Source: Aquificaceae bacterium
GTDB taxonomy: Bacteria > Aquificota > Aquificia > Aquificales > Aquificaceae
NCBI GenBank assembly: GCA_025056375.1
Contig: JANWWH010000008.1
Location: 1 to 42,653, forward strand
DNA: 42,653 nucleotides
Direction of reading: 5' to 3'
Shown here: positions 37,900 through 42,653 of the stretch, one piece after another
How positions within the stretch are numbered: position 1 is the stretch's first letter
Layout of the letters: every line of letters begins with the position of its first letter
The notes under the pieces: model-generated
Told to the model about the DNA's origin: nothing
Database searches by the model: none
What the model saw: the letters and a program-made list of their open reading frames with translations, nothing else
Program-made: the position numbers and the translations under genes

Positions 37900-39336
37900 A
37901 TGGAAAGGCTTGCTGGGGTTTTACTGCATATAAGTTCTCTACCCTCCGACTACGGCATAGGGGACCTGGGACCCTCCGCTTACAGATTTGTGGACTTTTT
38001 GGCAGGGTCTGGGCAAAGCTTGTGGCAAGTGTTGCCCCTAAATCCAACGGAGCTTGCCCATGGAAACTCTCCTTATTTTTCCCAGTCTCTCTTTGCGGGT
38101 AACTTCTTGTTTATAAGCCCTGAGCTTATGTATGAGGATGGTCTTCTCAAGAGTTCTCACCTTGAAGCACTAAGGTCAGAAGCTTATCATAGGGTAGACT
38201 ACACGGAGGTCTACAGAAAAAAAGAGCATATGCTCTCCCTTGCCTTTGAAAACTTTAAGGGAGGAGAGGACTTTGAAAGGTTCTGCGAAAGAGAGGCTTT
38301 CTGGCTTGAAGAATACTCAAGGTTTAAGGTTATAGGGGATAGGACGAAAAAACCTTGGTGGTATTGGTCAGGAGAGGAAAAACCCCCAGAGAGAGAGCTC
38401 CTAAGGGAAAAGTTCGTGCAGTTTGTCTTTTTCCGTCAGTGGGAAAGGTTGAAAAACTATGCCAACAGCAAGGGCGTAAGGCTCGTGGGTGACCTACCCA
38501 TATACCCTGCCCACGACAGCGCGGATGTATGGGCAAACAGAGAGCTTTTCAAGCTGAGGGAGGACGGACTTCCTGCCCTTGTGGCTGGCGTGCCACCTGA
38601 CTACTTTTCAAAGACGGGACAGCTCTGGGGTAATCCCGTTTACAACTGGGAGAATTTGAAGGAAAGGGGCTTTGACTGGTGGCTACAGAGGATAAGACAC
38701 AGCTTAAAGCTCTTTGACCTTTTGAGGTTTGACCACTTTAGAGGCTTCTCCGCCTTTTATCAGGTGCCTTATGGAGAAAAGACCGCAGAGAGGGGGTGGT
38801 GGGAAAGGGCACCGGGCTACGAGCTTTTTGAAAGGGTAAAAGAGGAGTTCCCCGATATGCCCTTTTTAGCAGAAGACCTGGGCACCATAGACAGAGAAGT
38901 CATAGAGCTCAGAGAACGCTACCAGCTTCCGGGTATGAAGGTTCTCGTCTTTGCCTTCTTTGACAGAAACTCCACCCACCTACCTCACAACCACACCTAC
39001 AACTCGGTAGTATATACCTCCACCCACGACACCATGCCAATAAAGGGTTGGTTTTATCAGGAGATAGAGGAGTATACGAGAGCAAAGGTGTTGGACTATC
39101 TGGGTTATGCCCCAGAAGATATAAGCCAAGCCCTCGTAAGGCTCGCCTACATGTCTGTGGCGAAGTACTGCATAATTCCTATGCAGGACATTCTGGGGCT
39201 TGGAGGAGAGAGCAGGATGAACACGCCGGGAAGAATTCACGGTAACTGGGAATGGAGGATGAAAAACATACCCTCGGAGGGACATAGAGAATTTTTGCTT
39301 TTTCTCTGCGAGACCTACGGAAGGCTCGCTAATTGA
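37900..39336 (+). CDS. malQ: 4-alpha-glucanotransferase
   Basis: AGVLLHISSLPSDYGIGDLGPSAYRFVDFLAGSGQSLWQVLPLNPT, RFDHFRGFSAFYQVP, LAEDLGTID, STHDTMPIKGW. Confidence 0.96.
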   Translation: MERLAGVLLHISSLPSDYGIGDLGPSAYRFVDFLAGSGQSLWQVLPLNPTELAHGNSPYFSQSLFAGNFLFISPELMYEDGLLKSSHLEALRSEAYHRVDYTEVYRKKEHMLSLAFENFKGGEDFERFCEREAFWLEEYSRFKVIGDRTKKPWWYWSGEEKPPERELLREKFVQFVFFRQWERLKNYANSKGVRLVGDLPIYPAHDSADVWANRELFKLREDGLPALVAGVPPDYFSKTGQLWGNPVYNWENLKERGFDWWLQRIRHSLKLFDLLRFDHFRGFSAFYQVPYGEKTAERGWWERAPGYELFERVKEEFPDMPFLAEDLGTIDREVIELRERYQLPGMKVLVFAFFDRNSTHLPHNHTYNSVVYTSTHDTMPIKGWFYQEIEEYTRAKVLDYLGYAPEDISQALVRLAYMSVAKYCIIPMQDILGLGGESRMNTPGRIHGNWEWRMKNIPSEGHREFLLFLCETYGRLAN

Positions 39337-39342
39337 GCTATC

Positions 39343-39418
39343 TGGTCGGGGTGAGGGGACTTGAACCCCTGACCTCCTGCTCCCGAAGCAGGCGCTCTGC
39401 CACCTGAGCCACACCCCG
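39343..39418 (-). tRNA. tRNA-Pro (anticodon CGG), CCA encoded
   Basis: Minus strand CGGGGTGTGGCTCAGGTGGCAGAGCGCCTGCTTCGGGAGCAGGAGGTCAGGGGTTCAAGTCCCCTCACCCCGACCA; 7-bp acceptor CGGGGTG/CACCCCG, anticodon stem CCTGC/GCAGG with loop TTCGGGA, T-arm GGGGTTCAAGTCCCC. Confidence 0.95.
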
Positions 39419-40714
39419 TCAGTTAAACATTTTACTTCTCAGGAATTCTTCTATTCTTTCTTTCCACTTGCTTGCCAAAAAGAGGACCTCTTCCTGGTCT
39501 ATGGTTTTAAGCTCTCCCTTCTCCATGATGACCTTCCCCTTGCATATAACCGTATCTATGTCCGAGGACTTGGCGGAGTAGACAAGTTGTGCTATAGGGT
39601 CGTAGAGGGGTTGGAGATGGGGGCTGTTGGGGTTTAGGAGAAGGAGGTCCGCGTCGTAACCCACTTCAACCCTTCCAGCCCTTATGCCTACAGCTCTGAA
39701 ACCTTCCTCAGTGGCGATTTTGAGAGCAGTCCTTGCGTCCATAGCCTTTGCGTCAAGATTTATACCCTTCTGAAGCTTTACCATAAGGCTTGTCTCCTCC
39801 AGCATATCCAGATTGTCGTTAGAAGCTGGTCCGTCGGTGCCTAAACACACATGAATACCCCGCCTCAAGTAGTCACTTATGGGTGCTATGCCCGAGGCAA
39901 GTTTCAGATTACTCTCAGGGCAGTGGAGCACCTTTGCACCCTTTTCTCTTATCATCTCCCTCTCTTCTTCAGTCGTCCATACCACATGGGCCATAAGGAG
40001 CTTATCTCCGAGAACTCCGAGAGAATGCAAGTGCTCAACAGGTCTTTTACCAAACCTCTCGAGAGAAGCCTCCACCTCCGAAGGCGTCTCCGCAACATGC
40101 GTATGGAGGTAGACCCCCTCCTCAAGGGCCATCTCCAGAGACCTCTTGAAGGTTTGGGGTGAACAAGTGTAAACCGCATGAGGGCAGAGAACGGGGAAAA
40201 GGAGTTCCTCCCCTCTAAATGCTCTAATAAAACTCCTTGCCCTCTGAAGGTATTCCTCGGGGGAGCTTGCTACCTTCGTGGGGAAGTCAAGCACGCCAAA
40301 ACCAAGACCCGCCCTTATACCTGCCTTCTGAGCTACCTCCGCCACAGCTTCCTCAAAGAAATACATGTCCATAAACAGGGTAGTCCCGGAGCGTATAGCC
40401 TCCGCAATACCTATCAAAGCCCCATCTCTGACGAATTCAGAAGACACGAACTCCCCCTCCAGCACCCAAATAACCTTCTGAAGCCAGTCCATGAGAGGAA
40501 GGTCAGCACCGAGACCCCTCAGAAGGCTCATGGATATATGAGTATGCATGTTGGCAAAGGTAGGAAAGAGCAACTTTCCCTCCGCCCTTATGATGTATCT
40601 CGCCTCCTGCCCTATGCCCTCTCCTATCTCCACTATCAAACCATCCTTTATGCCCACATCTACAGAAGAGGGTCCCTCAGGAAGTCTTGCGGACTTAATC
40701 AGAAGGTCAAGCAT
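39419..40714 (-). CDS. Amidohydrolase (S-adenosylhomocysteine/methylthioadenosine deaminase-like)
   Basis: LLFPTFANMHTHISMSLLRGLGADLPLMDWL, HTHVAETPSEVEASLERFG, HCPESNLKLASGIAPISDYLRRGIHVCLGTDGPASNDNLDMLEE. Confidence 0.92.
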   Translation of the reverse strand: MLDLLIKSARLPEGPSSVDVGIKDGLIVEIGEGIGQEARYIIRAEGKLLFPTFANMHTHISMSLLRGLGADLPLMDWLQKVIWVLEGEFVSSEFVRDGALIGIAEAIRSGTTLFMDMYFFEEAVAEVAQKAGIRAGLGFGVLDFPTKVASSPEEYLQRARSFIRAFRGEELLFPVLCPHAVYTCSPQTFKRSLEMALEEGVYLHTHVAETPSEVEASLERFGKRPVEHLHSLGVLGDKLLMAHVVWTTEEEREMIREKGAKVLHCPESNLKLASGIAPISDYLRRGIHVCLGTDGPASNDNLDMLEETSLMVKLQKGINLDAKAMDARTALKIATEEGFRAVGIRAGRVEVGYDADLLLLNPNSPHLQPLYDPIAQLVYSAKSSDIDTVICKGKVIMEKGELKTIDQEEVLFLASKWKERIEEFLRSKMFN

Positions 40715-40720
40715 GGCTTA

Positions 40721-40727
40721 TATTATA
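40721..40727. promoter_or_regulatory. Overlapping divergent -10 elements (TATTAT on +, 40721-40726; TATAAT on -, 40722-40727)
   Basis: Each hexamer ends exactly 7 nt before its start codon (ATG 40714 on -, GTG 40734 on +). Confidence 0.6.
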
Positions 40728-40733
40728 TTCCTT

Positions 40734-41441
40734 GTGAAGTCTGAAAAACTCCGAAAAATCTTGCACTTCCAGAACTTGGAGATGGAAGTCCTCAGAACTA
40801 AAACCGCCATTGAAAAACTACAACTCCGTATAGAAGAGGTTATGGAGGTTGTGGAGAAGTCCAAAGAGAGAAGAGAAGCCCTGTTAAAGAAGATAGAAGA
40901 AGTCAAGGCGGAGATAGAGAGGCATAGAGAGATGGTAGAGGAATGCAGAGGTAAGGCTAAAAAGGCAGAAGAAAGGTTAAACCTTGTAAAGAAGGCGGAA
41001 GAATACAGAGCCCTTCTTAAGGAAAAGGCAAAGCAGGAAGACTGCGCTATAAAGCTTGGAGAGAGCCTTAAAAAACTGGAGGAAGAGCTAAGAGCTCTCG
41101 AAAGGGAAAAGGAGGATAGAAAGCCCCTCAAGGAACTGGCAGAGCTTGAAGAAGAGCTCTCAGACATGAGATACTCCCAATCAAGGTTAAGAGGTAGGCT
41201 CGAAGAGCTGGAAAGGGAGCTCGAAAGTCTTAGAAGTGAGGTAGGGGGCGATTTCCTTCAAGAGTATGAAAGGCTCAAGAGGAAGCACGGTTTACCGATA
41301 GCCCTTCCTATAGACGCCTTCGGTGCCTGCGGTAGCTGTGGGACAAAGCTACCCTCCGCCCTCTACTCAAGGCTCGTCAGCGGAGAGGTGGTGGTATGTC
41401 CTTCCTGCGGAAGGCTTGTTTACTATGAAGAGGCTGTTTAG
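40734..41441 (+). CDS. Coiled-coil protein with C-terminal C4 zinc ribbon
   Basis: Long heptad-like helical region; C-terminal CGSCGTKLPSALYSRLVSGEVVVCPSCGRLVYY. GTG 40734 gives MKSEKLRKILHFQNLEMEV; the upstream extension reads through the divergent amidohydrolase gene. Confidence 0.82.
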   Translation: MKSEKLRKILHFQNLEMEVLRTKTAIEKLQLRIEEVMEVVEKSKERREALLKKIEEVKAEIERHREMVEECRGKAKKAEERLNLVKKAEEYRALLKEKAKQEDCAIKLGESLKKLEEELRALEREKEDRKPLKELAELEEELSDMRYSQSRLRGRLEELERELESLRSEVGGDFLQEYERLKRKHGLPIALPIDAFGACGSCGTKLPSALYSRLVSGEVVVCPSCGRLVYYEEAV

Positions 41442-42534
41442 AAGTTTCCTCTCCGACTACGACCCCTATCTGGTCTTTGCCCTCGCCTCTCTATGTCTTG
41501 TGGGACTTCTGGGTTTATACAGTGCCACCTACAAAGGAGGTCCCTCGCCCCTCTTTATCAAGCAGGCGGTATACCTAACTGCGGGCTGGTTCATCATAAT
41601 CCTTTTGTCGAGGCTCAACTTCAGAACCCTCTACGACTTAGCACCTCTGGTCTATTTTGTGAACCTCTTTCTTTTGGTGCTCGTGCCCCTTTTTGGAAAA
41701 ACTGTCTACGGTGCCAAGAGGTGGCTTGACCTTGGTCCCATCAACCTTCAACCTTCAGAACTCTTTAAGTTCTCCTTCGCCCTTTTCTCTCTCTACACCC
41801 TTAGCCATACAAAAAGGCTCTTCAGCAGGGAAAGCCTCATACTTCTCTTCGCCTTCGCACTACCTTCGGTGCTTACCCTCAAACAACCAGACCTTGGCAC
41901 CACTATAACTTACGGGGTCACCCTTACCCTTCTCCTCTTTTTCTGGGGTATTAGAGGTAGATACTTCCTCCTTGCCGGCTTTACCCTTGCCCTCTCCTCA
42001 CCCCTTCTCTGGCAACTTTTGAAAGACTACCAAAAGGAGCGCATCCTTGCAGTGCTTGACCCTTACAGAGACTACCACGGTAGTGGCTACCAGCTGGTTC
42101 AGTCTGTTATAGCCATAGGCTCGGGAGGTTTGTGGGGAAAGGGTTTACTTCAAGGAACTCAGGCTCACCTACTCTTCCTGCCTGAAAAGCACACGGACTT
42201 TATATTCTCCGTGATAGCGGAGGAGTGGGGGCTTCTTGGTAGTATCCTGCTCGTTTCCTTGATATTTTTGATTTTTTACAGAGTAGCCATCTATGCCTTG
42301 CGGACGCCCCACTTGCAGGAGAGGGCTTATCTCAGTGTCTTTGCGGGTCTGTGGCTTTTCCAGAGCCTCGTAAACCTTATGATGACCATGGGATGGGCAC
42401 CAGTGGTGGGCATACCTTTACCCTTTGTGAGCTACGGTGGAAGCAGCGTGCTTACCTTTTCCCTCTTTATGGGTCTTGCACTTTCTATTATCAGAGAACA
42501 AAGGAACAGACCCATAAGGTTTGAAGATGGTTAG
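41425..42534 (+). CDS. rodA: Rod shape-determining SEDS protein RodA (RodA/FtsW/SpoVE family)
   Basis: Multi-TM; GLLGLYSATYKGG, GAKRWLDLGPINLQPSELFKFSFALF, DFIFSVIAEEWGLLGSILL, GIPLPFVSYGGSSVLTFSLFMGLALSI; ATG 41425. Confidence 0.9.
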   Translation: MKRLFRSFLSDYDPYLVFALASLCLVGLLGLYSATYKGGPSPLFIKQAVYLTAGWFIIILLSRLNFRTLYDLAPLVYFVNLFLLVLVPLFGKTVYGAKRWLDLGPINLQPSELFKFSFALFSLYTLSHTKRLFSRESLILLFAFALPSVLTLKQPDLGTTITYGVTLTLLLFFWGIRGRYFLLAGFTLALSSPLLWQLLKDYQKERILAVLDPYRDYHGSGYQLVQSVIAIGSGGLWGKGLLQGTQAHLLFLPEKHTDFIFSVIAEEWGLLGSILLVSLIFLIFYRVAIYALRTPHLQERAYLSVFAGLWLFQSLVNLMMTMGWAPVVGIPLPFVSYGGSSVLTFSLFMGLALSIIREQRNRPIRFEDG

Positions 42535-42653
42535 GGGGCTATACTTTCACGTGCCCTTCTGTTCCTACAAATGTCCTTACTGCGACTTTCTCTCTCTAGT
42601 GGACCCAGGGGCAGACCACAGGGAATATCTTAACCTCCTCCTCAGAGAGCTTG
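42527..42653 (+). CDS. hemW: HemW/HemN-like radical SAM protein, 5' end only
   Basis: ATG 42527: MVRGLYFHVPFCSYKCPYCDFLSLVDPGADHREYLNLLLREL, with CxxxCxxC motif; truncated by the window edge. Confidence 0.85.
   Translation, partial: MVRGLYFHVPFCSYKCPYCDFLSLVDPGADHREYLNLLLREL

Noticed and set aside
38980-39414. 144-aa ORF spanning the tRNA
   Set aside because: Includes the whole tRNA-Pro and antisense malQ; not a plausible protein.
40178-40744. 188-aa ORF antisense to the amidohydrolase
   Set aside because: Covered by a well-supported enzyme on the other strand; composition typical of shadow ORFs.
40718-41167. Ser/Leu-rich minus-strand ORF opposite the zinc-ribbon gene
   Set aside because: Antisense of a Glu/Lys coiled coil reliably gives Ser/Phe/Leu strings.
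1-42653. CRISPR arrays, defence islands, prophage or integrated elements
   Set aside because: No spaced direct repeats or characteristic genes seen; apart from the edge transposase and Uma2 the content is housekeeping.

Overview
The window is 42.65 kb of dense bacterial chromosome. Gene content and protein style suggest a thermophilic Aquificales member (Hydrogenobacter/Thermocrinis/Aquifex-like); this is inference, no search was run. Most of it is core metabolism and information processing: mtaB, argS, ugd-uxs, two SPOR-domain proteins, hisB-holA-rho-mnmE, a PflA-like radical SAM protein, trmFO/hisS, a two-component system, radA, archaeal-type FBP aldolase/phosphatase, era, a DUF255/thioredoxin-domain protein, mutL, hisF, an OmpA-like protein, a five-gene 2-oxoacid:ferredoxin oxidoreductase operon interrupted by a Uma2-family gene, an S41 protease, ispH, dapF, gcvH-gcvPA, malQ, tRNA-Pro(CGG), an amidohydrolase, a zinc-ribbon coiled-coil protein, rodA and the 5' end of hemW. 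A truncated transposase lies at the left edge. No CRISPR array, defence island or prophage was seen. The most interesting signals are architectural. (1) About a dozen genes have a -10-like hexamer 6-8 nt upstream of the start codon and no Shine-Dalgarno, while other genes have strong GGAGG motifs, which suggests widespread leaderless initiation. (2) A 19-bp divergent intergenic region has two -10 elements overlapping on opposite strands, each exactly 7 nt from its start codon. (3) A tRNA 5' end directly abuts an upstream stop codon. (4) Nearly all convergent gene pairs abut or overlap at their stops. (5) The Uma2 gene is translationally coupled inside the oxidoreductase operon.
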